A stretch of DNA of 64,000 nt, from positions 124,001-188,000 of the forward strand of contig NZ_QFYS01000003.1 in the NCBI RefSeq assembly GCF_003254525.1, in the 5' to 3' direction. A program made the translations under genes and the position numbers. Position 1 is the stretch's first letter; the number at the start of each line of letters is the position of its first letter. The notes beneath the pieces were generated by a model. It was not told where the DNA came from, made no database searches, and saw only the letters and a program-made list of their open reading frames with translations. Of the stretch, positions 36,588 through 44,558 are shown piece after piece. Source of the stretch: Phenylobacterium kunshanense. GTDB lineage: Bacteria; Pseudomonadota; Alphaproteobacteria; Caulobacterales; Caulobacteraceae.

Positions 36588-37405
36588 CCTATCGCGACAT
36601 CCTCGTCAGCATGGACGGCGGCGAAGCCCAGGCGGCGACGGCCCGGTTCGCCGCCGACGTGGCCGCCAAGTTCGGCGCGACCCTGATCGGGGCCTATGCG
36701 CGGAGCCAGGTCGGAGCGCCCTTCGTGCCGCCGGACGTGACGGCCGCGCTGTCGGCCGCGGAGATCCAGCGGATGGTCGACGCCTATGACAAGGCGGCGG
36801 CCGCGGCCGCGGAAGGCGCGCGGCGGGTGTTCGAGGCCGCCGCCGCCGAGCAGGAGGTGTCCAGCGTCTGGGACGTGGTTTCCGACTCCGAGGCGCTGGC
36901 GGCCTGCGCGCGCCGGACTGACCTCTTCATCCTGAGCGCCGCGTCCGAGACCGCGCGGGGAGGGCTGGAGCCGGCGTCGCTGGCGATGGCGAGCGGGGGC
37001 CCAGCGATCCTGCTGCCCGATGGCGCGAAGCCGTCGACCTTCCGCCGCATCCTCGTCGCCTGGAACGGCAGCCGGGAGGCTGCGCGAGCGCTGCGGAGCG
37101 CCTGGCCGCTCATCGGCCTGGCGGACGCCGTGGATGTGGTCATGGTCGCCCGCGGCGGGGCCGACGGCGCGGACGGCCTGCTTCAGCGGCATTTCGAACA
37201 TCACGGGGTCGAGCCGAACGTGATCGTGGAGCGGGGCGGCGATGCGCCGGTCGGCGTCCTGCTGCAGCGCCAGGTGGAGGCGGCCAGGCCCGACCTGGTG
37301 GTCATGGGACTCTACGGCCGGCCGCGACTGCAGGAACAGGTCCTGGGAGGAGTCAGCCGGCGCATGCTCGACGGGCCTAGGGTCCCGCTGTTCGTCAGCC
37401 ACTGA
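36584..37405 (+). CDS. universal stress protein with tandem UspA domains
   Basis: A 273-residue cytoplasmic protein with two UspA-like halves. The first begins YRDILVSMDGGEAQ. The second begins FRRILVAWNGSREAARAL (about residue 150) and ends LVVMGLYGRPRLQEQVLGGV, with SRRMLD and PLFVSH following. The second half carries the G-x2-G-x9-G-like nucleotide loop; the first is degenerate, as is usual in tandem USPs. The start overlaps ppsA by four bases and the stop overlaps the phosphoribosyltransferase by one base, so all three are translationally coupled. Tandem USPs are often induced under hypoxia or energy stress. Exact role unknown. Confidence 0.92.
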   Translation: MTYRDILVSMDGGEAQAATARFAADVAAKFGATLIGAYARSQVGAPFVPPDVTAALSAAEIQRMVDAYDKAAAAAAEGARRVFEAAAAEQEVSSVWDVVSDSEALAACARRTDLFILSAASETARGGLEPASLAMASGGPAILLPDGAKPSTFRRILVAWNGSREAARALRSAWPLIGLADAVDVVMVARGGADGADGLLQRHFEHHGVEPNVIVERGGDAPVGVLLQRQVEAARPDLVVMGLYGRPRLQEQVLGGVSRRMLDGPRVPLFVSH

Positions 37406-38049
37406 TGTTCCGGGATCGCCGGGACGCGGGCCGCCGGCTTGCCGCGGCCCTGGCCTCGTTTGCCGGCCAGGACGTCGTGGTGCTGGCGCTCCCACGGGGC
37501 GGTGTTCCGGTCGCCGCCGAGGTGGCGCAGGCCCTGGCGGCTCCGCTGGACTTGATCCTGGTGCGCAAGATCGGCTCGCCCTTCCATGAGGAACTGGCGA
37601 TGGGCGCGGTGGCCGATGGCGGCGCCACGGTTCGCAATCCGGACGTCATGGCGGCGTACGGCGTGGACGAGGCCACCTTCGAGGCGGCCCGCGCCGCTCA
37701 GCTCCGCGAGATCGAGCGGCGACGCGCGGCCTATCTCGGCAAGCGCCCGCCCGTGGACGTGGCGGGGCGCGTGGCGATCCTGGTGGACGACGGAGTCGCG
37801 ACCGGCGCCACCACCCGCGCCGCGCTTCAGGCGGTGCGGGCGCGCGGCCCCCGGCGGCTGCTCCTGGCGACCCCGGTGGCGCCGTCGGATGTCCTGGTCG
37901 CACTGGAGGCGGACGCTGATGAGGTCGTCTGCCTGGAGCCGCTCGGCCCGGTGGGCGCGATTGGCGCGCACTATCTCGACTTCCGCCAGCTGGAGGACGA
38001 CGAGGTCGTGAAGACGATGGCCCGCTTGCGCCAGCCTGGCCGGGATTAG
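37405..38049 (+). CDS. phosphoribosyltransferase domain protein
   Basis: A 214-residue type I PRTase-fold protein. Seen: an N-terminal RRDAGRRLA block, VVLALPRGGVPVAAEVA, LVRKIGSPFHEELAMGAV, and the PRPP loop ILVDDGVATGATTRAAL. This branch, unlike nucleotide-salvage PRTases, is often found beside stress proteins and erythromycin-esterase-like domains, and its substrate is not known. Start ATG overlaps the usp stop (TGATG). The stop overlaps the stop of the opposing BON gene by four bases. Expression with ppsA and usp suggests a role in dormancy or energy stress. Cytoplasmic, intact. Confidence 0.9.
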   Translation: MFRDRRDAGRRLAAALASFAGQDVVVLALPRGGVPVAAEVAQALAAPLDLILVRKIGSPFHEELAMGAVADGGATVRNPDVMAAYGVDEATFEAARAAQLREIERRRAAYLGKRPPVDVAGRVAILVDDGVATGATTRAALQAVRARGPRRLLLATPVAPSDVLVALEADADEVVCLEPLGPVGAIGAHYLDFRQLEDDEVVKTMARLRQPGRD

Positions 38050-38501
38050 GGGATCAGGTCGCCGCCTGCGTCGCGGCCCGGCTCGACAGCGCCCGGCGGC
38101 AGGGTGACCCGGCTGACGACCTCACGAACGCCCGGAAGGGTCCAGGCCAGACGGCCCATGGCGTCGCGGTCGAACCAGCTCGCCGCCCGACCAGAGAGGG
38201 TGACGACGCCGCCCTCGATCGTGACGCGAAGGTCGTCGGCCGAGATCCCGTCGCGTGCCAGCATGGCCAGGAAGCGGTCTTCCAGGCCGTCGCAGGGCGG
38301 GGTCACGTCGACGTAGCAGTGGACGTCCAGCACGTCGGGGAGGGCCAGGAGCTGCTGTTCGATCCGGCGTCGCAGTTCCTCGTCGGGGACCGTACCGCTG
38401 AGAGTGACGATCCCGTCCGCCATCTTCGCATGAAGGTCGGGAAGCGGGCCGAACTTGTCCAGTTCGGCGCGAACAGCGGCGCTCAGCGGGGCATTGTCCA
38501 T
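38046..38501 (-). CDS. BON-domain protein (two BON modules)
   Basis: A 151-residue protein with two BON modules: about 10-68 (MADGIVTLSGTVPDEELRRR) and about 75-140 (TIEGGVVTLSGRAASWFDRD). Each shows the DxxVTLxGxV turn. No signal peptide or lipobox is visible, so unlike OsmY it seems cytoplasmic. BON domains are thought to bind phospholipids or other hydrophobic surfaces. It ends against the phosphoribosyltransferase gene. Upstream are a near-match FNR/FixK box (38556-38569) and ATGGTA-N6-TACCAT (38516-38533). It is probably co-regulated with the ppsA-usp operon even though it is on the other strand. Confidence 0.88.
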   Translation of the reverse strand: MDNAPLSAAVRAELDKFGPLPDLHAKMADGIVTLSGTVPDEELRRRIEQQLLALPDVLDVHCYVDVTPPCDGLEDRFLAMLARDGISADDLRVTIEGGVVTLSGRAASWFDRDAMGRLAWTLPGVREVVSRVTLPPGAVEPGRDAGGDLIP

Positions 38502-38555
38502 GTCGGCCTCATGCGATGGTAGACGTATACCATGGCGAGGATGCGCGGAGCGGCC

Positions 38556-38569
38556 TTGCGATCAGTCAA
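38556..38569. promoter_or_regulatory. FNR/FixK-like near-consensus box
   Basis: TTGCGATCAGTCAA matches TTGA-N6-TCAA at 7 of 8 core positions, 54 bases before the BON start and 46 before the L,D-transpeptidase start. Its proximity to the exact box at 34097 raises its value; alone it would be weak. Confidence 0.35.
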
Positions 38570-38615
38570 TCGCGTGGACGGCCGTTCCGCGTAGACGGCG
38601 GGCCGGTGATCTCGG

Positions 38616-40016
38616 GTGGTGAACGTGGCGTTGTGGGTGTTGACTATCGCGCGGCTGGCGGTCGCCGCGGCGCTGGCGTGGAGCGCCGGCGCGATATCCG
38701 CGCAGGCGGCCGCCCTGTCGTCGGCCGAGCGCCAGGCCATTGTCCGGACGTTGGCGGAGGCCGATCCGCAGGCGGCCAGCCGCGATGACGCGGATCTGCT
38801 GGCGGCCTTGCGTCGGCACGCCGAGACGGAGCTGGGCCAGCGGCTTCGACCGCGCGCCGTGGTCGACGAATGGGCTTTGCAGCCGCCTCGGCGGGACGTG
38901 TCGCGAGAGCTGGAGGCCGCCCGGGCCGCTGGAACGCTCGAGGCCTGGCTCGGAAACCTGTCGCCCGCTTCCGCGCAGTATCGCGCGCTCCGCGAGGCTC
39001 GGGCTCGGTATGCGTCGCTCACGACGCGGGGCTGGAGCATCCTGCCAGCCGGGCCGACCCTGCGCGAAGGCGACCGCCACGACACGATCCCCGCCCTGCG
39101 CGCGCGACTAGCGGCTGAGGGCTACGAAGTCGGTGCGGAGGCCGAGCCCACCCTGTTCGACGCCAGCCTGCGGGCGGCGTTGGAGGCGTTCCAGGTCCGG
39201 CACGGCCTGGAGGTCGACGGCGTTCTCGGCCCGGCCACCCGCGCGGCCCTGAATGTGCCGGCGGCGACCCGCCTCGCTCAGATCGACGCGAACCTGGAAC
39301 GCCATCGCTGGACGCCGCGCGACCTGCCCGCTGACCGGCTGGAAGTGGACACCGGAGGGGCGACCGCGACCCTGTTCGCCGGCGGTCGGCCGAGCCTGAC
39401 CATGCGGGTCATCGTGGGCGACCCGAAGCACCCGACGCCGATGTTCGCCTCGCGGATCGAAGCGGTGGTGTTCAACCCGCCTTGGCGGGTGCCCGGCTCC
39501 ATCGCGACCAAGGAGATCCTGCCGCGCGCCCGGCGCGATCCCGGCTATCTCGCGCGCAACAACTTCACCTGGGTCGGCGGCCAGCTCGTCCAGCGGCCCG
39601 GGCCCAAGAACTCGCTGGGGGTGGTGAAGTTCGACCTGCCGAGCCCGTTCGGCGTCTATCTGCACGACACGCCGGGCAAGGCCGCCTTCACCCGCGCCGA
39701 TCGGGCCCTGAGCCATGGGTGCATGCGGCTGGAGAAGCCGCGGGAGCTGGCGGCGATCTTGCTGTCGCCGCAGGGTGGTTCGGTGGAAGGCGTAGAGACT
39801 GCGATCGCGGCCGGCTCCACCCAGCGCGTGGCGCTGCGGACGCCCGTGCCCCTCTATGTGTTTCACTGGACCGCCGTGGCGGACGAGGATGGCAGGGTGG
39901 CGTTCCGTCGCGACGTCTATGGATGGGATCGCAAGCTGATGATCGCGCTGGGTGGCGTGAGGCCGGCCGGCGGCGCCATGGCCTCGGCGGGCTCCACGGA
40001 CTGCGCAGACGCCTGA
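38616..40016 (+). CDS. L,D-transpeptidase (YkuD domain) with peptidoglycan-binding domain
   Basis: A 466-residue exported cell-wall enzyme. A signal/anchor segment lies at about 5-32. A scaffold region follows, then a peptidoglycan-binding repeat (about 145-215; FQVRHGLEVDGVLGPATRAAL), then the YkuD domain (about 235-410) with HDTPGKAAF and SHGCMRLEKP. Cys369 in the latter is the nucleophile that forms 3-3 cross-links or attaches proteins. The layout matches the YcbB/LdtD type. Start is one of two adjacent GTG codons at 38616/38619. It ends one base before the stop of the opposing aminotransferase. All catalytic residues are present. Confidence 0.92.
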   Translation: MVNVALWVLTIARLAVAAALAWSAGAISAQAAALSSAERQAIVRTLAEADPQAASRDDADLLAALRRHAETELGQRLRPRAVVDEWALQPPRRDVSRELEAARAAGTLEAWLGNLSPASAQYRALREARARYASLTTRGWSILPAGPTLREGDRHDTIPALRARLAAEGYEVGAEAEPTLFDASLRAALEAFQVRHGLEVDGVLGPATRAALNVPAATRLAQIDANLERHRWTPRDLPADRLEVDTGGATATLFAGGRPSLTMRVIVGDPKHPTPMFASRIEAVVFNPPWRVPGSIATKEILPRARRDPGYLARNNFTWVGGQLVQRPGPKNSLGVVKFDLPSPFGVYLHDTPGKAAFTRADRALSHGCMRLEKPRELAAILLSPQGGSVEGVETAIAAGSTQRVALRTPVPLYVFHWTAVADEDGRVAFRRDVYGWDRKLMIALGGVRPAGGAMASAGSTDCADA

Positions 40017-40017
40017 T

Positions 40018-41196
40018 TCAGCGCTCCGCGGCGAGACCCTCGGCGAGGCGGGCGAGACCTAGCTCGACCGTTTGCACGTCGGCGCCGAAGCCGATGCGGA
40101 GGCGCCCTGGGGCGCCGAAATACTCGCCGGGCGCGACCAGCACGCCGTGGCGCTCGAACAGACGGCGAGCCAGCGCCCGCGTGTCGTCCACGCCCGGCAC
40201 GCGCGGGAAATACATGCAGCCGTAGGGCTGGAGTTCGCCTTCCAGAAGCCCCCTTCGAAGCAGCGCTTCGGCGGTACGCGCGACCGGCGCGCGGGTTGCG
40301 GCGAGGGTGCGGGTCCAATGCGCCTCGAACGGCGCGGGAGCCTCCAGCACATGGGCGGCCACGGCATGGGACAGCTTCGAGATGCCGATGTCGCCGTCGG
40401 GCGCGGCGGCGCGGATCTTCGCCAGCAGGCCCGCGTCGGCGGTAAGCCAGCCGAACTTGAGTGCGAAGAGGCCGAACACCTTGGTGAGGCTGGAGACCGT
40501 GACGATGTTGGGGGCAAGGGTCGCGGCGGGCGGATCCCCGGCCTCGCGGGCGAAGTCGGCATAGACCTCGTCCACTACCAGCACCGCCCCGACCCGGTCG
40601 GCGACGGCGGCGATGGCGGCGATTTCCGCGGGCGTCAGTCGCGCGCCGCTGGGGTTGTGCAGGTTGGTGATCAGGACAGCGCGGGTTCGGGGCGTCAGTC
40701 GGTCCGCCAGATCGTCCAGGTCGACGCGGAAATCCGGCGCGGGACGCCTGACATGGCCGACCACCGCGCCGACCTCGCGCGCCTGCCGCGCCAGGACGTC
40801 GAAGCCCGGCTGTTCCACCAGCACCTGGTCGCCAGGCTCCACCAGCGCCTTCAGGGTCAGGGCGAGGGCGCCTGTCGCGCCCGTGGTCGTGAGGATCTGG
40901 CCGGTCGCGAGGCCGTATCGCTGGGCCAGCGCTTCGATCGCGAAGCGGTTGCCGTCGGCGAAGACGCTCACGTAGCGCGAGGTGACGCTTGGCGAGAAGG
41001 CGTTGCGGACCACGTCCATCAGGGCGGCGGTGGGCTCGGCGATGGTGCTGTCCCACAGCATGGCCACGTCGGCCCCGGAATCGCGCACGCGCAGAACGCC
41101 GCGGCCCCATTCTGCATAGGACGGCGCCTCGAACAGGCTCTCGCCCGCAGCCAGGGGCTGCGCGCCGGGCGCGCGGGGCGATTGGGCAGAGGTCAA
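40018..41196 (-). CDS. class I/II PLP-dependent aminotransferase
   Basis: A fold-type I aminotransferase of about 392 residues. Seen: GATGALALTLKALVEPGDQVLVE split across strands, TNLHNPSGARL (cofactor Asn), VVDEVYADF (Asp for the pyridine nitrogen), SSLTKVFGLFALKFGWL with the Schiff-base lysine, and GRLRIGFG near the end (substrate Arg). No signal peptide. The start is uncertain: TTG at 41196 is preceded by AAGGA seven bases away; a TTG at 41223 would add nine residues without a ribosome site. Amino donor unknown. It is divergent from the first S10 peptidase gene, but no copy of the cluster motif points toward it. Confidence 0.88.
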   Translation of the reverse strand: MTSAQSPRAPGAQPLAAGESLFEAPSYAEWGRGVLRVRDSGADVAMLWDSTIAEPTAALMDVVRNAFSPSVTSRYVSVFADGNRFAIEALAQRYGLATGQILTTTGATGALALTLKALVEPGDQVLVEQPGFDVLARQAREVGAVVGHVRRPAPDFRVDLDDLADRLTPRTRAVLITNLHNPSGARLTPAEIAAIAAVADRVGAVLVVDEVYADFAREAGDPPAATLAPNIVTVSSLTKVFGLFALKFGWLTADAGLLAKIRAAAPDGDIGISKLSHAVAAHVLEAPAPFEAHWTRTLAATRAPVARTAEALLRRGLLEGELQPYGCMYFPRVPGVDDTRALARRLFERHGVLVAPGEYFGAPGRLRIGFGADVQTVELGLARLAEGLAAER

Positions 41197-41396
41197 CGAT
41201 ACGTCCTTACGCGCCGCCCCCAAGTTTGGCGGGTATCCGCAAGCTTAGGCGCCGCCGCCGGACAATCTTTGCGAATTTGCCTCAGGTCGCGGGGCGTCGC
41301 GCGTGGGCTATTCGTGCCGAAAGGCCTGGGCGCATAACTCATGCGTCAATGCGGGGAGACGCAGAACCATCCCTGTCGCTGGACGTCGCCCAGGCT

Positions 41397-41417
41397 GCAC
41401 AACGAAAGGAAAATCCG
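41397..41417 (+). promoter_or_regulatory. copy 1 of the peptide-cluster motif (AACGAAAGGAAAATCCG)
   Basis: The 17-base core is at 41401-41417, preceded by GCAC. The whole 21-base stretch is identical to the copy on the other strand at 55330-55350, almost 14 kb away. Its end is 41 bases before the S10 peptidase ATG. Promoter or activator site is inferred. Confidence 0.65.
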
Positions 41418-41458
41418 GGTGACGGCGGCTAGGGTGTCCGCAAGTCCGGGGGGTGCGC

Positions 41459-42973
41459 ATGAAGACTTTGCGGAGCGGCGGCCTGGCCGCGCTGGGTTTG
41501 ATCGTCCTTTCGTCCATGGGCGCGCCGTCGGCCGCCCAGACCCGGCCTGGCAGCCCCCCCGAGGCCACGGCTCAGGCCCCCCGGATGGCGGTGACCCGGC
41601 ATGTGGGCGTCTTCGGGGGGCAGAGGTTTCGCTACACGGCGACGGTCAGCGAAGTCCGCGTCGATGACGCTGCGGGCAAGCCGGTCGGCCACGCCACGAC
41701 GATCGCCTATGTGCGCGACGGCGTGAGGGAGCCGGCGAAGAGGCCAGTGGTGTTCGTGTTCAACGGGGGGCCAGGGGCCTCGTCGTCTCCGCTGCACATG
41801 AGCGCCATGGGGCCATATCGGCGAACGCCCGCAGCGCCTGGGGACCGCAGCGGCGGAGCCTGGGAGCCGAATCCCGAGAGCCCGCTGGACGTGGCGGACC
41901 TGGTGTTCATCGATCCCGTGGGGACAGGGTTTTCCCGCGCTTTGCCGGACGCCGACACAGGCGGTGTCTATTCGACCACCGGCGACGCCCTGGCGACACG
42001 GGATGTGATCGCTGGCTGGCTGAAGGCCAACGCCCGCGAGGCCTCACCCCGCTATATGGCCGGCGAGAGCTATGGCACGACGCGGGCGGCGATGCTGACG
42101 AAGGTGGCGAAGGATCTGCCGTTCGACGGCGTCCTGCTGATCGCCCTGGTGGGCGACACGCCCGGCCGTGAGATGCCGCATGTGGCGAGCCTGCCGACCA
42201 TGGCTGCGGGGGCCTGGCACTTCCAGACCATCGCCCGGGCGGGGCGGACCGTGGACCAGGTCTATGCCGAGGCCCTTCAGTTCGCGCGCACCGACTATGT
42301 GGCGGCGCTTATCCAGGGCGGCAGCCTGCCGGAGGCCGAGAAGCGCCGGGTCGCCGAGCGGATGTCGGCGCTGGTGGGGCTGCCCGCGGCGCTGATCCTG
42401 GAGAAGGACCTCAGGCTCTCCAAGAACGACTGGATGTTCAACGTCCTGAAGGACCGAGGCCTGCGTACGGGTCTCCTGGACGTCCGGGTGACCGCGCCGC
42501 TGGAGCCCGGGCAGGACGGGGCGATCGACGACCCCGCGCTGGGCGTCGTGCCGAAGCGGGCGCCGGGCGCGCCGGCCGGTCCGCCGCCGAGCCCCGCCGC
42601 CATCGGCGCGGTGCCCTCGCCGGTGGTCAGGCGCTACATGACCGAGGTGCTGAAGTTCCCCGCCGGCGCCGAGCCCTACTACGGCGTGAACTTCACCGTG
42701 AACGCGGCTTGGAAGCACGAGCGCGACGCTCGGGCCATGGAGGCCCTGGGCGCGGCGATGCGGGCGGACCCGACACTGCGGCTGTTCTGGGCGGCCGGCT
42801 ACTACGACCTGACCACCCCGGCCTATGCGGCGCGCTACACCCTGGACCAGGCGGGCGTGCCGGCGGGCCAGCTCACGGCGGCCTACTTCCCTGGTCCACA
42901 TGGTGTGTACGAGGGGCCGGAGAACCTGGCGCGGTTCAGCGCGGCGGTGCGGGCGTTCGTGACTGCGAAGTAG
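41459..42973 (+). CDS. exported S10-family serine carboxypeptidase-like protein (1)
   Basis: A 504-residue protein with a signal peptide (about 1-27). Alpha/beta-hydrolase features of S10 carboxypeptidases: the oxyanion segment FVFNGGPGASSS, IDPVGTGFS, the nucleophile in GESYGTTRAA (Ser204), the acid in GYYDLTTPAY, and the histidine in FPGPHGVYEG, where the paralogues have GGHM. The ATG at 41459 is preceded by a G-rich ribosome site; a GTG six bases earlier is an alternative. S10 enzymes remove C-terminal residues at acidic pH; bacterial members are exported and poorly studied. It has its own motif copy upstream and ends ten bases from the opposing S10 gene. Confidence 0.92.
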   Translation: MKTLRSGGLAALGLIVLSSMGAPSAAQTRPGSPPEATAQAPRMAVTRHVGVFGGQRFRYTATVSEVRVDDAAGKPVGHATTIAYVRDGVREPAKRPVVFVFNGGPGASSSPLHMSAMGPYRRTPAAPGDRSGGAWEPNPESPLDVADLVFIDPVGTGFSRALPDADTGGVYSTTGDALATRDVIAGWLKANAREASPRYMAGESYGTTRAAMLTKVAKDLPFDGVLLIALVGDTPGREMPHVASLPTMAAGAWHFQTIARAGRTVDQVYAEALQFARTDYVAALIQGGSLPEAEKRRVAERMSALVGLPAALILEKDLRLSKNDWMFNVLKDRGLRTGLLDVRVTAPLEPGQDGAIDDPALGVVPKRAPGAPAGPPPSPAAIGAVPSPVVRRYMTEVLKFPAGAEPYYGVNFTVNAAWKHERDARAMEALGAAMRADPTLRLFWAAGYYDLTTPAYAARYTLDQAGVPAGQLTAAYFPGPHGVYEGPENLARFSAAVRAFVTAK

Positions 42974-42983
42974 CCGCGCGCCG

Positions 42984-44558
42984 CTACTTCTTCTTCGTCG
43001 CGTCGCGGATGAGGGTGCGGACGTCGTCGGCGAAGGCTCCGGCGGTGTCGCCCAGGTACAGCATGTGGCCCGAGGCGTAGCGGCGCAGCATGGTGCGGTC
43101 GGGCGGGAGCCTGGCCTGCTCCACCGAGAACTCCGCCGGCGCCGAGTGGGTGGAGAAGTCGTAGTAGCCTGAGGCCACCAGCACCCTGAGCGTCTCGTTG
43201 CGCCGCATGGCGACGGCGAGGTCGGTGGCGAAGCTCTGGCCCGGCGGCACGCCCTTGCGGTCCCAGTTCCAGGACGGCAGCAGGTCCTTCCAGACGATGG
43301 CGCCGTAGGGACGGTCCATCTTCACCCCGAGGTCTTCCGCGACGGTCTGGTGGAAGGCGGCTAGGAAGCCGGGGACATAGCGGCCCATGGCGGGGTCGTC
43401 GCCGACGGGATCGTTCCCACTGCCCGCGAGCGGCAGGGTGTAGCGGGAATCGTAGGTCCCCACCTGCAGGCCCTGGTCGGCCAGGAGGCGGCGGGAGAAC
43501 TCGCCGTCGGACATCCTGAGCGACTTCTCCCAGGCGGCGGCGGGCAGGCCGGTGTAGCCGGCGAGCCGAGCGGCGACGGCGCCGCGCCGATCCGGCGACA
43601 GGCTGCCGGCCTTCTCGGCCTGGAGGGCGGCGAGGTAGTCGCCCTTGGCGAAGGCCAGGACCTCCTGATGGAAGGCCTCCAGGCCGCGGCCGGCGCGATC
43701 GACCTTCTGGTGATACCAGGCGGTGTCGGCCATGGCGGGCAGCATCAGGGCCTGGCGCATCTCGGCGCCCTCCGCGTCGGGCTGGCCGATGCGGGCGTTG
43801 AGGGTCGTGCCCAGCAAGACCACTCCGTTGACGGTGATCCCGCGCATCATGCCGACGTAGAGCGGCCCGCCCATCAGCGCCCGGGGCAGCACAGCGGCCC
43901 GGACCGAGCCGTAGCTCTCGCCCATCAGGAACTTCGGACTGTTCCAGCGGCCGTGTTCGGTGAGCCAGAGCTCGATGAACTGGGCCACGGTGTCGGCGTC
44001 CTCGTCGACACCCCAGAAGTCGGCGGTAGTCCCCTTGCCGACGACGCGCGACCAGCCCGTGCCGACAGGATCGATGAAGACCAGGTCGGCCACGTCGATC
44101 AGGCTGTAGGGATTGTCGGCGACGCCGAAGGGCGGGGTGTTGGACGGGTTCACCTCGCGGTCCAGCACCACGCGGCGGGGGCCGACGACGCCCATGTGGA
44201 GCCAGAGCGAGGAGGAGCCGGGGCCGCCGTTGAACACGAACAGAACCGGCCGGTTTGGATCCTTCGCGCCGTCGCGCAGGTAGCTGAACGAGAAGATCGA
44301 GCCGATCGGCTCGGCGGCACGGTTGTAGAGGTAGGTCTCGCCGGCGATGGCCGTGTAGGCGACCTTCTGGCCCTTGACGGTGATGCTGCGCTTGCTGAGG
44401 AAGCGTTTAGGCGCGGGCAGGGGCTCGACGGGGCCGGGCGCCGTGGGCCGCGACATGGGGATCGCGAAGGGGCTGGAGTTCGGCGGTGGCGGCGCTGTCT
44501 GGGCGAACGCGCCGCTTGCCGTGAGCAGCGCGGCGGCCAGGGTCGTGGCGAGCTTCAT
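42984..44558 (-). CDS. exported S10-family serine carboxypeptidase-like protein (2)
   Basis: A 524-residue paralogue with signal peptide ending AFAQ (about 20). Seen: FVFNGGPGSSSLWLHMG, IDPVGTGWS, GESYGSVRAA with Ser215, acid in SGYYDFSTHS and histidine in YASGHMLYLG. It ends KKK. The ATG overlaps the stop of the PLP-enzyme gene by four bases (ATGA), so the two are translationally coupled and, both being exported, probably act on one substrate in the periplasm. An insertion around 345-400 distinguishes it from copy 1. Converges with copy 1. Carboxypeptidase activity is the family expectation, not shown here. Confidence 0.92.
   Translation of the reverse strand: MKLATTLAAALLTASGAFAQTAPPPPNSSPFAIPMSRPTAPGPVEPLPAPKRFLSKRSITVKGQKVAYTAIAGETYLYNRAAEPIGSIFSFSYLRDGAKDPNRPVLFVFNGGPGSSSLWLHMGVVGPRRVVLDREVNPSNTPPFGVADNPYSLIDVADLVFIDPVGTGWSRVVGKGTTADFWGVDEDADTVAQFIELWLTEHGRWNSPKFLMGESYGSVRAAVLPRALMGGPLYVGMMRGITVNGVVLLGTTLNARIGQPDAEGAEMRQALMLPAMADTAWYHQKVDRAGRGLEAFHQEVLAFAKGDYLAALQAEKAGSLSPDRRGAVAARLAGYTGLPAAAWEKSLRMSDGEFSRRLLADQGLQVGTYDSRYTLPLAGSGNDPVGDDPAMGRYVPGFLAAFHQTVAEDLGVKMDRPYGAIVWKDLLPSWNWDRKGVPPGQSFATDLAVAMRRNETLRVLVASGYYDFSTHSAPAEFSVEQARLPPDRTMLRRYASGHMLYLGDTAGAFADDVRTLIRDATKKK

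Noticed and set aside
38516-38533. ATGGTA-N6-TACCAT as a firm operator for the BON gene
   Set aside because: Six-base arms are short enough to be chance; mentioned only as context.
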